Shown here piece by piece: positions 10,260-20,377 of a stretch of 64,000 nucleotides of DNA. The stretch comes from Bacillota bacterium (GTDB lineage: Bacteria; Bacillota; UBA4882; UBA8346), in NCBI GenBank assembly GCA_023392595.1, contig JAEVYU010000079.1:62001-126000 (forward strand), given 5' to 3'. The position numbers were made by a program, and so were the translations under genes. Position 1 is the first letter of the stretch. Each line of letters starts with the position of its first letter. The notes beneath the pieces are model-generated. The model did no database searches, had not been told where the DNA came from, and saw nothing but the letters and a program-made list of their open reading frames with translations.

Positions 10260-12407
10260 TCAGCCCCCCTGTTTCCATAATGCGTAATACGCAACTGTTG
10301 AATAAGCCCGTTGCTCACTGTTCCCACAATAACAGCGTATACGGTCCGATAAAACTGCGGCGTAGCAAGCCAGCGTGTCATTACCATCCACACCACCGGC
10401 AAAAGGAATAGTCGCCGGCGATACCGAAACAAGTAATAATTGACGCATAGTAAGTCCTGAAGGTGGAAAGAAATCACAGTAGGAAGTATGCCCAGACCCC
10501 CAGCCTCCTGCTCCTGTAGGTCCTGGAGCGGCCTGGTATCGAATATCGGTATAAAAACTGGGTATTTGCTTACTTACTGTATTAATCTGATTTACTAAAT
10601 TTGTGACCTGGCCATCGACATACCTTTTAACGGCGCCTTCCGTTGTAATGACCCCATCATCAAGGTTATCCACTGCAACAACGACTCCACTAACTTTTGT
10701 ACCGGAGTTATCAAAGGACAAAGCGCCGTTGACATTCAAATCATTGTTAACATTTAACGAATCGGCGATATTTACCGCCCCGGCAGTGGAACTCACCGTG
10801 CCGTTAAGATAAATGTTATCGGATGCCGCATCTCCGAGAGTGGCGCTACCGGATACTATGAGGTTATCGTTAATAAACACCTCACCAACAGTGGAACTGA
10901 CTTTGCCGTTGAGAAAAATATCATCGGTCTGGGCATCCCCCAATGTCGCTGAACCGGTGATTACTAAATTATCATTGATGGTCACATCACCGACATTCGA
11001 ACTGACTTTGCCGTTGAGAAAAATGTTATCCGTCTGAGCATCCCCCAATGTCGCTGAACCGGTGATTATTAAATTATCATTGATGGTCACATCACCGACA
11101 TTCGAACTGACTTTACCGTTAAGGTAAATGGTATCCGTCTGATCACTGCCGAGAGTTACGGATTCATTGACCACCAAATTATCGTTCACAACGACATCTC
11201 CGATGTCCGAACTGACCGTGCCGTTTAAGTAGATCTTATCGGCGATCGTATCGCCTAAAGTTGTATTCCCCTTTACTGACAGGTCATCACCGACCATAAC
11301 CGGGCCAACCTCGGATTTGACAGTGCCGTTGAGACAAACCGCATCATCCAGAGTATCTCCCAAAGTGGTCGAGCCATAAATATTCAGTCCTCCCTTTACA
11401 ACGGCTTGAAGGTTTTTGGGATTACGGTTTATTGTGAAAATATCATTGATTTCCAACGCATACTGCTCTGTCCCGTTTCCATCATCCCCGGAACGGATTC
11501 TACCGTTGACGGTCAATACTTTTTGATTTTCATAGACCGCATTATAGGTACCGAAAGTTGTATGTCCGCCTGCGCTCAAATTTCCGGCTGAACCATTCTG
11601 ATTGGCGTCAGCGATAATATTTACATTGTCCTTAATGGTTAAGGTATTCGTTTTCGAAGTCAATGGAGCGTTGATTTCGATGCCGCCCACGCCGGAGCCG
11701 TTGGAGAAAACAACGGTTCCTCCCACTTCCAGATTACCATCGATATAAAGATTACGATTGCCGGGATCAAAGTTCTTTCCAATTGCAACTCCGCCCTCTA
11801 TGGTCAATTTAGCTAATGGATCGTCAAGACCGATACCCATATTGCCGCTATCATCAACCACCAAGGGGGTACTGTCGTCCTCCGTATCATCCACTCGTAA
11901 AATGTCCCCGCTCCCCGAATAACTAATATGCAGCTGCGCCGCGGGACTGGCAATTCCCAGCCCAACCTGACCATCAGAATTCACTACAAAAGGGGTTTCA
12001 TCGTTTGCCCTATCGTCTATCCGCAAAGCGTCGCTGGAGTTATTTTGGATAATATGCAACTTTGCTTCAGGCTTATCGGTACTGATCCCTACATTGCCGG
12101 TTTCCCTTTCAATATATAGTTTACTCTGTTCATCCGCTTGGATATTCAATCCCGGGGTGGATTCATCCTCACAGCAGCCGGAAATACGCCAGATTTTATT
12201 GCCGTCGCTGTCTGCAAAATCAAGAATATTTTCCTCATCGCCATGGGCTCTAAAACAGATTGGTTCTTTGGCATCCTCAGGAATATCGATTCCGTCATCC
12301 ATCAAATTCAACTGGGATTTGATAAAATCAGCGAAATCGGCCCCGGAGGGAATAGCTCCCTGCCGGAATTTGTCATACAATTCTTCGCGTGTTCTTTGTT
12401 TAATCAT
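10260..12407 (-). CDS. CIS tail fibre 1 with six 35-residue repeats
   Basis: 715 residues, preceded by a strong AAGGAGAGG site. The N-terminal ~110 residues (REELYDKFRQGAIPSGADFAD, then a segment ending GNVGIST) are paralogous to fibre 2 and probably form the baseplate adaptor. Then follow repeats of an LHI-DALRIDD-TPFVV type (~110-200) and six 35-residue repeats of the pattern LVITGSATLGDAQTDNIFLN plus KVSSNVGDVTIND (about residues 340-550). Two of these are nearly identical in DNA (10903-11112). The last ~110 residues, rich in Gly, Tyr and Cys, look like a receptor-binding tip. Same operon as the baseplate genes. Confidence 0.75.
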   Translation of the reverse strand: MIKQRTREELYDKFRQGAIPSGADFADFIKSQLNLMDDGIDIPEDAKEPICFRAHGDEENILDFADSDGNKIWRISGCCEDESTPGLNIQADEQSKLYIERETGNVGISTDKPEAKLHIIQNNSSDALRIDDRANDETPFVVNSDGQVGLGIASPAAQLHISYSGSGDILRVDDTEDDSTPLVVDDSGNMGIGLDDPLAKLTIEGGVAIGKNFDPGNRNLYIDGNLEVGGTVVFSNGSGVGGIEINAPLTSKTNTLTIKDNVNIIADANQNGSAGNLSAGGHTTFGTYNAVYENQKVLTVNGRIRSGDDGNGTEQYALEINDIFTINRNPKNLQAVVKGGLNIYGSTTLGDTLDDAVCLNGTVKSEVGPVMVGDDLSVKGNTTLGDTIADKIYLNGTVSSDIGDVVVNDNLVVNESVTLGSDQTDTIYLNGKVSSNVGDVTINDNLIITGSATLGDAQTDNIFLNGKVSSNVGDVTINDNLVITGSATLGDAQTDDIFLNGKVSSTVGEVFINDNLIVSGSATLGDAASDNIYLNGTVSSTAGAVNIADSLNVNNDLNVNGALSFDNSGTKVSGVVVAVDNLDDGVITTEGAVKRYVDGQVTNLVNQINTVSKQIPSFYTDIRYQAAPGPTGAGGWGSGHTSYCDFFPPSGLTMRQLLLVSVSPATIPFAGGVDGNDTLACYAAVLSDRIRCYCGNSEQRAYSTVAYYALWKQGG

Positions 12408-12473
12408 TTCTTCCTCTCCTTAGAGTATTTTGATTAAAGTTCAGGCTCAAATAAAATTGCTGCCGCCGTTGAC

Positions 12474-12518
12474 TAATCATTCAAAGACCTGCCGGAATGG
12501 CAGGTCTTTGAATGATTA
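12474..12518. repeat. Perfect 20-bp inverted repeat between the J-protein and fibre genes
   Basis: Arms 12474-12493 and 12499-12518 are perfectly complementary around a 5-nt loop. It lies in the 194-bp gap after the J-protein stop and before fibre 1. No long T-run follows on the minus strand, so it may be a weak terminator, an mRNA processing or stabilising stem, or a checkpoint that lowers fibre output relative to upstream genes. The rest of the gap shows no convincing gene. Confidence 0.7.
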
Positions 12519-12601
12519 ACTTATAAAATTATCGACTTAAGTCCGCTTAATCCGGATTTCTTGTTTGGCTTCATTACTCAGCCTGTCCTTCTCCTTATCT
12601 G

Positions 12602-15600
12602 CTAATACACGATAAATGGATATTGGCTGATACCATCAAAACCGGCTCCTGTCTTTAAGACATTGACGGCTGCTGTTTCCAAACTATTGCAATCAATGGT
12701 CTGCACCGAATAACTGAACTCATCCTGTTTCCCGGCAGCCGGGTCAAAGCTTGCGGCGATGATTTCAAAGGTAAAGTTACTTAGATTATTCTTTAAATAC
12801 TCTGCAAATTGTCCAGGTTGGTCAAAAAGATAAAAATCTTCCGCATAAAAATCCTTGGTGGCGTCGACATTTCCGTTTTGGTCGAAGTAACCAGCCTCTC
12901 TAAACTTATCCCAAATTTGTTGGGAGTCTTTCCGGGAAAACTCCGTGGTAATCTCCTTTGCAGGATATGTCACCCCCTTCACCGTTGCTGCTACCGTTAA
13001 CTTGACTGGAATATTCGCAAAAGCATACCGCAATACCGGCCAAGCCTCAATCTCCATTTGACCAAGGCCGACGCTAAAAATAGCCCCGGGCCGATCCACC
13101 CAAAAATCGCTGCCGATTTTCATATGGCCAATTCCCCGAAAGGCGCCGGGATCAAAAAACTCAGTCGTAATCACGTCAATTACATGACTATCGGCGGAGA
13201 CCAAAATAGAATCCGGATATTTTGTTGTAATCACGTTGTCATCCGTCAAAAACAGCGGTAATACTTCAGTATAGACCGCATGTTGAATGGTCTGTTGCAT
13301 CGGGTTGAAATTGGCAACATAATCGATATACGATTTTTTCTCCAAATAATTAATTAAGGCCGAACTATACACCGCGCTCCCAAAACTGATATCCGCATCT
13401 TGCTCATAGGCCCACGGCGACAAAAACCGTTTTATATCTTCATTTAATTGGTTGATGTAAAATCCCTGATCATACCCGTCAATAAATTTGACCGCCAATC
13501 TATAGGTGACCTCTTCAAATTGCGGGTTCCGGATAGTCACGTTCACTAACGGGGGCATTAAAGGTTCTATGTACTCTTTAATTTCCTCCAGTAAATTTGC
13601 GGGCGTTTTCGGCTTTAACGGGTAAAACGGGATGGAGTTGCAATTTTTCAGGATGACGATGATGACGATTTCTCCCTGACTCCACGGTTCAAATGAGGTT
13701 AATTCATCTTGAGGCATACATTTCACCTTATGAATCTGAGGAAATTGATTCAAGATTAATTTCTCATAATCATCCAACGTCAAAGCCCGATTCTTATGCT
13801 TCAACCGTTCACTCACCCGGACATTGAATTCATCGCTTCTCTCGGCCGGTTTGCCGTTAAAGGAAGTAAACGGTTGCTCTACTTTTTTAATCTCCGGATC
13901 CCGGGTTTCCAATTCGTTAATCCTGTTTGCTGCTAAGGGTATCGCCAAATATTGCGGATCATTACCCTGATCCAAATAGGTTAAGCAAACCGCTTGCGTG
14001 CGAATGTCCAAAATATCGGGGAACGCTGCGATATTCTCGGAAACAGTGGCCCGGATCCAACATTGCTGACCCGGCAAGACCGTATTGGTTGTCGTCGCCC
14101 CCGCCGGAATACTGAGGCGAATAATTCCGGTATCCTCCATCCCGAAAGTTTTATCCTTTATGATCTCCGCTTCCTTAAAATCAACCCACTGGTTTCCTGC
14201 AAGATAGCTCCAGTTCACCTCCGGAATCGTTAGATTCACATCACCGCTGCCGGAGACCATTTGGAACAACAGCGAGACAGTTTGAAGCGGCTCGGCATTT
14301 TCGATCCCGATATACATATATCCCATCTGCTCATACTGGGGCAACAAATAATCGTCTATCGTATCGGTAACTCCGATCTCGTCGTAGCCGAATGGGTGAA
14401 ACCGGAAGAAACGGACCGGCACCGCGGTCGAGTGGTTTACGGTGCCCGGAATCAACTTAGCGGAAGCGCTATAATCAATCGTAAGTGATTGAATTTCCGG
14501 TGAATACGGCAGGTTTAATTCTAAAGTGGCAATGTCTAAATCGTTTTGGGGTATCGACGGCAATTTTCTCGGTTCCGCGATCACCGGTTGATAATAATCA
14601 TATCCGCTTTCTCTCGCCTCTGCCTCGGAAAGTTTCGCCGCTTTCACCTGCTCTTGGTAATTCTGTATTTCTTGTTTAATGGTATCATAGGTGCTTTGGG
14701 CCGCCTGGACATTGCGTTCGGCTTGCATATTTTTTGTTAACAAATTCGGGTAAATTTCGTGTAAGAAACCCTGGTTTGACAGTTCCATCTTATAATAACG
14801 CGGCCAATCCAGAGGATCTTTAGGTAACTCCTCATCCTCTGTGAATAGTATTCCTTGGTAAGTCTGCTTCGTAAAATCATCATAAGACCATTTGGTACTG
14901 AATAAGTTTTGCGGTATTTCAGAAACACCTATCCAGGAACGCTTATCGAGGAACTGCAGGTTTACTTCAAAGTCTTCATTTTTAATTGTCCCAATTTCAC
15001 TCATGCCGGAATGGGAGTAGGCATAATAGTATTTCGCCATATCCGGTAAGCCGGTTGCCGTTAAATAATCTTTCTCCGCCCAGTTGACGTTAACTTGGAG
15101 AAAGTCCAGTTTTTTCTCGCAGATCTCCCGATTGGCAAAGTAAAACCGAGCCGGTGGAACAGGGGTTTGACCAAAAGGAATCAATGGATTGTCCGGGTTA
15201 ATCATCGCCAGGTCCCCGCGCATCTTTACATCGGTTGCCCCTTTTACGCCAACCTTCAAGTCGATTCGCTCCACAATAACCGACTTAAAACAGTCGTAAA
15301 AAAATGCGACAGAATTAGCGCCTCCCGTAACCGCCGCCGGATTCAACAAAATTTTAACCGCAGGTTCCGCCGCCAAATTTTCTCCAGGTAAAGAAACTAT
15401 CGCCGGAAAATTTTCATCCACCCGGATTGTGAATTTCAGCGTTTCCAAACAAATGGCATCCGCCGCATACAGCTTAATTTGGTCGTAAATGTTAATGTCC
15501 TGGGTATCCGCTGCGATTTTTACGGTATTTGAGTCTTGCTTTTCAATGATTGTAAATATTTCCCCATTATCCCACAGAAGTTTTTCTCCCACAGCCCCAT

Positions 15601-18600
15601 CGCTAAAGTCAACTATTTCTTCCAGAGCTACTGTAGGATTGTCCCGGTGCCCTATATAACAAAAACGAACACCGTTGGCAATCTGATAAGTCCGAACCCG
15701 GTCACCAGTGGTCAATAAAGCCGACTTGGCGCGTCTTCCCAGCATCGGCGAAGTGTCCACAATATCAAAGCCAAAAATCCAATCCGCTAACCCCGAATAT
15801 TCCTTTTTATATTTTTGCCACACCTTTAAAAGATCGACGAGCCGCCGCTTATCACTACGTCGCGGGTAGCTGATGGTCAACTTTTCGCCGATATTGAGGT
15901 CATATAATTGATTGTAACTCGGAACAACATTGACGGAAAAATAGTCTGCTTCCGTTTCCACCAGAGTCACCTGTGGGGATATCCCGTTTGGCCCGGCATA
16001 AAGAATGGTAAAGCCGTTGACATCGGTTGTTTGATAACTAAAAAACTTCTGATTGACGGCATCGGTATAGGCTGTCTCCGGAGTAATCTCCGCCGTCAAA
16101 TCAAGTTCGGTAATACCGGTAATCTCCCATTTGCCCGTGCCCGAAAGAGCCAGTCCAAACTCTTTTAAAACGCCTTTTTCCGTAAAATACAAGCTGCCCG
16201 AATCTAATAAAGTTGTATCCGTACCTTTCCACGCCAGCAGAAGATTGGTCATGGTACGCTTCTTCCGGGAAGTCGGATAGTTGATGAATAATGTCTTAAT
16301 ATTGTTTGTATAGTCGTTACTCAACTGAAACGCAAAGGCATCATTGTCATTCTCGCGGATCACTACGCGAGCCTTAGGGATTTCCGAATAGGGGGCCGTT
16401 ATCCCGGCCGGTGTATATTTGACCACAAAACCATCTGGATTTATGGTGCAAACATAGTTCAAATTGTCCATAAAGTTTACGACTAAATTTTCCGGCAGGT
16501 CCTTAGCCCACTGGGCGTCTTCGGATTGGCGGAGCAGCAAAAATCCTTGTTTTTTATACTCCCGGTTCCATTTGGACAAAAGCGCCTGAACGTGTTTCTT
16601 TTGATACTCGGATTGAATCACCGGATCGCTGATAATGGGCAACGGCGGATATTGAATGGTTAACTTTTTGGCCATAATCCCTTCGTGAGCCGTGTCAATC
16701 AAATCACTATAACCAAAACTAAAATCACTGGCGCCCTGATCTTTCACCAACTCCACCACGGCATTTTGATAATCATCTGCCAGCTTATACCTGGCAATGA
16801 TACCTACCTTATCAATCGTACATTCGATCACCCTGTTTTCAGAGGCCTGCAATTCCTTTTCGGTCTGTGCTTCAATGGTCCACAAACCGTCACCCATGGT
16901 TTCGATTTCGAAATTCTCCGAATCATTCAATTCTGAAGCTTTCCATTCCATCCACGCATCCACCAGGTCATCAGCCGAAGTGGTGCTGGAAGAAGGATAT
17001 TGAACGGTTAAGGTTTGCTCGCTCACATCAAAATCAAAGAGATCAATATCATTTTCTTTCAAAATTAACTTAGGTTCGTCCGCTACCGGCCCGGTATACC
17101 AAACCCGAATGCCGACTCCGTACAAATTGTGAATCTCACATTTTTTTACCTGCTTATCCTGAGCGTTTAAAGCTAACTCGGATACCGGAACCGCTTCCCA
17201 GAGGTGTCCATCCTTGCTTTCGATCTGAAAGCCTTTTGCCGAATTACTGGCTTCTTCCACCCAGAGACGCCAGTCTGCTACAATCTGGTTGGCGGTCTGA
17301 GAAACACGCCCCGGTGTAATCGTTAATGTATCCCCTGAAATAAGGAACGCCGCCTGGTCAACTGTACCGGACGGTTCCGTAATAAGTAAATTGGCTGTAG
17401 CTACCGGACGTCCCTGGTAAGTAACCCGAATTCCGTTATCCGCCAGCGATTCATACCGTTTGACCACTTCTCCGGTAAGTTCCAGCTCCCGGGTGATCTC
17501 ACGTAAATCCGCCGCAACCGAACCAGCTCCTGTAATCTCATATCTTCCCGGTTCATGCAAAGGATTATCTTTCCAGTCTTCCCAGGCCTCCAACAAATCC
17601 TGCGCCTTAGCCCCCGCCGGATAAGTAACTTTTAATGCAGCATCCCTAACTTCAAATTGAAAATCTTTTTCTGCCGAGTAGACGCTGGAGATGGCAATTC
17701 CACTGGGGTCTTTCGTTTCATCATATTCAAAGGCGATGGTTTGCCAGACTTTATTCACGAGTAAACGCTGAGCATCACTCAATCCTTGGGAAGTTCCTGC
17801 TTTAAGCGCCCCACAGTAAGTAATGTTGACCTCATTTGCGCTAATAAATTCTTTTACTAAAAATATTTTCCCCTGTTCATCAATAAAGTATTTTCCTTGG
17901 TAGTTTTGGTCAAAGGTTTCAACCGCACTAACTACACTGGTTGCATACTTCGAAGGCACCAATTTCGCCGCTAATTCCGCCACAAATGTTTTTGGTACTA
18001 ATCTTGTGATAAACCGGTCAGTTCCAAAATCCTGAGTCAAACCGGTTGACTGAACTTTCATGGTATTGGTTGCCGCATCTACATTGTCGATCTGGTAAAC
18101 CTTTCCGTTGGCGAAACCGATATAACCATTGACAGTGCTCTCGTCAAAGAGATCAAATTTAGCGATATCACAGATTAAGCTAGCATCCTCCCGGTCGTAA
18201 GCTTTTTGCTCCGGTTTAATGATGAATTTACCGTTCTCAACATCCACATTGTTCGTTGCCTGCCAGCCAACTGGGGTACTTAGACTGGTAACAAAGATCT
18301 CTCCTGGTTCTACAGTTAGGCTGGAGAGTTTACCCGTGTCGATGGAACCGGGCTTGCAGGAAACCATCAACTCAATTTCCCTTTCTCCCTCTGCTAAACG
18401 GAGCAATGGCGAGTTTACAGCGAAACCCAATTTTATCGTCTCTGACGACCCCTCCGATGTCGAATTGGCGAAGGGCTTAAACCGTCCGACAGCTGTGTCG
18501 GTATCCGAGGCATAAACCGTATCCGCATAAAATCCGTTGATAATTTCCGAACCGATTTTAGGGTACTGATACTCCCGTTTTTTGGTCCACGCCGTTTCCA

Positions 18601-19861
18601 GTAAAGCGTAGACTTCTTCCCCTGCGACAGTAGTTAAGGCCACATCCTTTTTCGCCATGATGGTCCGGAAATCTTCAACCCTCATACATAATTTATTTTC
18701 AATATATTGTCTGGCGGCTTCATTGGAAGCATCCGCCAATCCCAACAGTGTACTGATATTATTCGGCATTTTATAAAGCATATCTCCCGGGTTGGGTTCA
18801 CCAAAAACATACTCCATCATGGTTTCAAAACCTGATTCCCGGTGAATCCCTTTTAATTCAGCCCGCCGGCTCCGGGCAATTCTTTCCTGGTGGACTGCTG
18901 CCAAAATCGTATAAACTTGCTCCCATTCTTGATCTGACGGATACGTTACTCCGGCATATCCCCGATTAATTTCCCGGTACAATAAATCCAGACAAACCAT
19001 AAAGTCTTTGATTGATTTAAAACAAAGGGATTCGAGAATATACGCGGCATCGTATATATTTAGTCCGTCCCGCTCTTTTCCCTTGATCCGTTTGTACAAA
19101 TCAGTCCGCAAATAGGCTGCATTTACCGAAATTGCCTGCCCGGAACGGTTATAATACGGTGGAAGAGCAGACAATCCGCCAAGAACCAGGCATAGCATCT
19201 TTTCAAACCCAACATCGCCTTGGTCGTTGCTTTGATGAACATATTTAAGATCAGTAGCCGTTTTGCTCAGATGAATCGTTTTTATATCAGCAACTGTAGC
19301 GGTATTCAGTACCACCTCTTCGGTGACCTGATAATGCAAGTCGGTACCCGTATTATCCTTACCGGCATTTAACAGGGTCCCTTTTTGTAACAGATGTTCT
19401 TTAACATCCTTCGCCAAGGAGAAAATCACATGGACCTGGTCTGGGACCTCCGCTTTTTCCTCCAGATGGAGAACATTTTTATAAAAATATTCCACATTTT
19501 TCTCGGTAAGTACGGCAAACTTCTCTTTCGGATATTGCAGCAATTTTAAAAAAGTGAATAACAGCGCCAGATGCGGTTTGGAATACTTTTCAAGACGCGT
19601 GGCGTCCTCGCTAAAAATGGCCGGGTCCTCTATTAATACAGCCAATTCTAAAATCTCGTTATCGCTAAAATCCAGAAATGGCTTCCAGGAACTGTTAAGT
19701 TTGTTGTTTTCATTATAGAAGTTAACGGATTGGGCATATTCCCGGAGATATGCCAAAAGGTCCCCAATCGAACGTTCTTCGACCGAAACATAATCCGGTT
19801 TTAGCGCAACCAGTGCTTTGTCATTCTGACTTGTTCCCGATCTGTTATTTTTATTATCCAT
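12602..19861 (-). CDS. Giant baseplate J-like protein (Cis11) with six inserted repeat modules
   Basis: 2,419 residues, several times the usual size of phage gpJ/gp47 baseplate proteins. The N-terminus (DYVSVEERSIGDLLAYLREY, then NSSWKPFLDFSD) matches the large J proteins of CIS loci. Residues ~720-1385 hold about six copies of a ~90-110-residue module (V-x-Y-x-G, L-x-E, LTIxYP, LxxxWxxW, GFEI). The C-terminal third contains the J-type core, including ERLKHKNRALTLDDYEKLIL near residue 2020. The tail (~2320-2400) has an IWDKFREAGYFDQNGNV motif also seen in the LamG baseplate protein. It should form the baseplate ring around the spike hub. The AAAGGG site upstream is moderate. The gene lies 105 bp after gp25. 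Confidence 0.82.
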   Translation of the reverse strand: MDNKNNRSGTSQNDKALVALKPDYVSVEERSIGDLLAYLREYAQSVNFYNENNKLNSSWKPFLDFSDNEILELAVLIEDPAIFSEDATRLEKYSKPHLALLFTFLKLLQYPKEKFAVLTEKNVEYFYKNVLHLEEKAEVPDQVHVIFSLAKDVKEHLLQKGTLLNAGKDNTGTDLHYQVTEEVVLNTATVADIKTIHLSKTATDLKYVHQSNDQGDVGFEKMLCLVLGGLSALPPYYNRSGQAISVNAAYLRTDLYKRIKGKERDGLNIYDAAYILESLCFKSIKDFMVCLDLLYREINRGYAGVTYPSDQEWEQVYTILAAVHQERIARSRRAELKGIHRESGFETMMEYVFGEPNPGDMLYKMPNNISTLLGLADASNEAARQYIENKLCMRVEDFRTIMAKKDVALTTVAGEEVYALLETAWTKKREYQYPKIGSEIINGFYADTVYASDTDTAVGRFKPFANSTSEGSSETIKLGFAVNSPLLRLAEGEREIELMVSCKPGSIDTGKLSSLTVEPGEIFVTSLSTPVGWQATNNVDVENGKFIIKPEQKAYDREDASLICDIAKFDLFDESTVNGYIGFANGKVYQIDNVDAATNTMKVQSTGLTQDFGTDRFITRLVPKTFVAELAAKLVPSKYATSVVSAVETFDQNYQGKYFIDEQGKIFLVKEFISANEVNITYCGALKAGTSQGLSDAQRLLVNKVWQTIAFEYDETKDPSGIAISSVYSAEKDFQFEVRDAALKVTYPAGAKAQDLLEAWEDWKDNPLHEPGRYEITGAGSVAADLREITRELELTGEVVKRYESLADNGIRVTYQGRPVATANLLITEPSGTVDQAAFLISGDTLTITPGRVSQTANQIVADWRLWVEEASNSAKGFQIESKDGHLWEAVPVSELALNAQDKQVKKCEIHNLYGVGIRVWYTGPVADEPKLILKENDIDLFDFDVSEQTLTVQYPSSSTTSADDLVDAWMEWKASELNDSENFEIETMGDGLWTIEAQTEKELQASENRVIECTIDKVGIIARYKLADDYQNAVVELVKDQGASDFSFGYSDLIDTAHEGIMAKKLTIQYPPLPIISDPVIQSEYQKKHVQALLSKWNREYKKQGFLLLRQSEDAQWAKDLPENLVVNFMDNLNYVCTINPDGFVVKYTPAGITAPYSEIPKARVVIRENDNDAFAFQLSNDYTNNIKTLFINYPTSRKKRTMTNLLLAWKGTDTTLLDSGSLYFTEKGVLKEFGLALSGTGKWEITGITELDLTAEITPETAYTDAVNQKFFSYQTTDVNGFTILYAGPNGISPQVTLVETEADYFSVNVVPSYNQLYDLNIGEKLTISYPRRSDKRRLVDLLKVWQKYKKEYSGLADWIFGFDIVDTSPMLGRRAKSALLTTGDRVRTYQIANGVRFCYIGHRDNPTVALEEIVDFSDGAVGEKLLWDNGEIFTIIEKQDSNTVKIAADTQDINIYDQIKLYAADAICLETLKFTIRVDENFPAIVSLPGENLAAEPAVKILLNPAAVTGGANSVAFFYDCFKSVIVERIDLKVGVKGATDVKMRGDLAMINPDNPLIPFGQTPVPPARFYFANREICEKKLDFLQVNVNWAEKDYLTATGLPDMAKYYYAYSHSGMSEIGTIKNEDFEVNLQFLDKRSWIGVSEIPQNLFSTKWSYDDFTKQTYQGILFTEDEELPKDPLDWPRYYKMELSNQGFLHEIYPNLLTKNMQAERNVQAAQSTYDTIKQEIQNYQEQVKAAKLSEAEARESGYDYYQPVIAEPRKLPSIPQNDLDIATLELNLPYSPEIQSLTIDYSASAKLIPGTVNHSTAVPVRFFRFHPFGYDEIGVTDTIDDYLLPQYEQMGYMYIGIENAEPLQTVSLLFQMVSGSGDVNLTIPEVNWSYLAGNQWVDFKEAEIIKDKTFGMEDTGIIRLSIPAGATTTNTVLPGQQCWIRATVSENIAAFPDILDIRTQAVCLTYLDQGNDPQYLAIPLAANRINELETRDPEIKKVEQPFTSFNGKPAERSDEFNVRVSERLKHKNRALTLDDYEKLILNQFPQIHKVKCMPQDELTSFEPWSQGEIVIIVILKNCNSIPFYPLKPKTPANLLEEIKEYIEPLMPPLVNVTIRNPQFEEVTYRLAVKFIDGYDQGFYINQLNEDIKRFLSPWAYEQDADISFGSAVYSSALINYLEKKSYIDYVANFNPMQQTIQHAVYTEVLPLFLTDDNVITTKYPDSILVSADSHVIDVITTEFFDPGAFRGIGHMKIGSDFWVDRPGAIFSVGLGQMEIEAWPVLRYAFANIPVKLTVAATVKGVTYPAKEITTEFSRKDSQQIWDKFREAGYFDQNGNVDATKDFYAEDFYLFDQPGQFAEYLKNNLSNFTFEIIAASFDPAAGKQDEFSYSVQTIDCNSLETAAVNVLKTGAGFDGISQYPFIVY

Positions 19862-19966
19862 AACAATACCCTTTATCTTTTATTCTTTTTAAAACTTTGT
19901 ATAAAAGAACTCGTCCAAGTTCTTCCTCCCGATTGAAGAGACAAGATGCATGGACAAGTCCTTTAC

Positions 19967-20359
19967 TCAACCTAGCGAAAGGGAGTACTCTAAATTTTCC
20001 TCGCTACGGGTCGATATAATTTGATAGTCGATACTGATTAGCAACTCCTGAGCGTTATCCTCCGATTGAGTGACTTCAATATTATCCACCTGCACTCGCG
20101 GTTCGTAATCATAAATCGAATTTAAAATCATTTGCTGAATCTCCAGGACTAACCCGCGGTTTACTTCTTCAAACATAAACTGTTTCATATCACATCCATA
20201 ATCGGAGTAGTTAAGCCGCTCTTTTAATGCTGTGGAAATAAGTATTTCCAATGCCTGATGTACATCCTCCTCATCGGACACCAGCGAAACATTTTTCCCG
20301 TTATTTAAAAATTGGGGTGGAAAATTCCAACCCGTGCCTAAGCTATTTGCGGCAGCCAT
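19967..20359 (-). CDS. gp25/GPW-like baseplate wedge protein (Cis9)
   Basis: 130 residues. The length and the segment EDVHQALEILISTALKERLN, followed by an EPRVQVDNIEV strand, fit the gp25/GPW family, which nucleates sheath assembly at the baseplate. The start is the second of two adjacent ATGs: AGGAGGG ends 5 nt before 20359 but only 2 nt before 20362. It lies 18 bp after the spike gene and before the J protein, the usual order in CIS loci, except that the PAAR gene normally found in this region is missing. Confidence 0.85.
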   Translation of the reverse strand: MAAANSLGTGWNFPPQFLNNGKNVSLVSDEEDVHQALEILISTALKERLNYSDYGCDMKQFMFEEVNRGLVLEIQQMILNSIYDYEPRVQVDNIEVTQSEDNAQELLISIDYQIISTRSEENLEYSLSLG

Positions 20360-20377
20360 CATACCCTCCTTCTTCCG

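Noticed and set aside
10235..10477. 80-codon minus-strand frame overlapping the end of fibre 1
   Set aside because: Lies in another frame of the fibre tip, no ribosome site; shadow of fibre 1.
12535..12601. Protein-like frame just after the J-protein stop (DKEKDRLSNEAKQEIRIKRT)
   Set aside because: Only about 20 codons, no start or ribosome site of its own; could be the old C-terminus after a frameshift but too short to claim.
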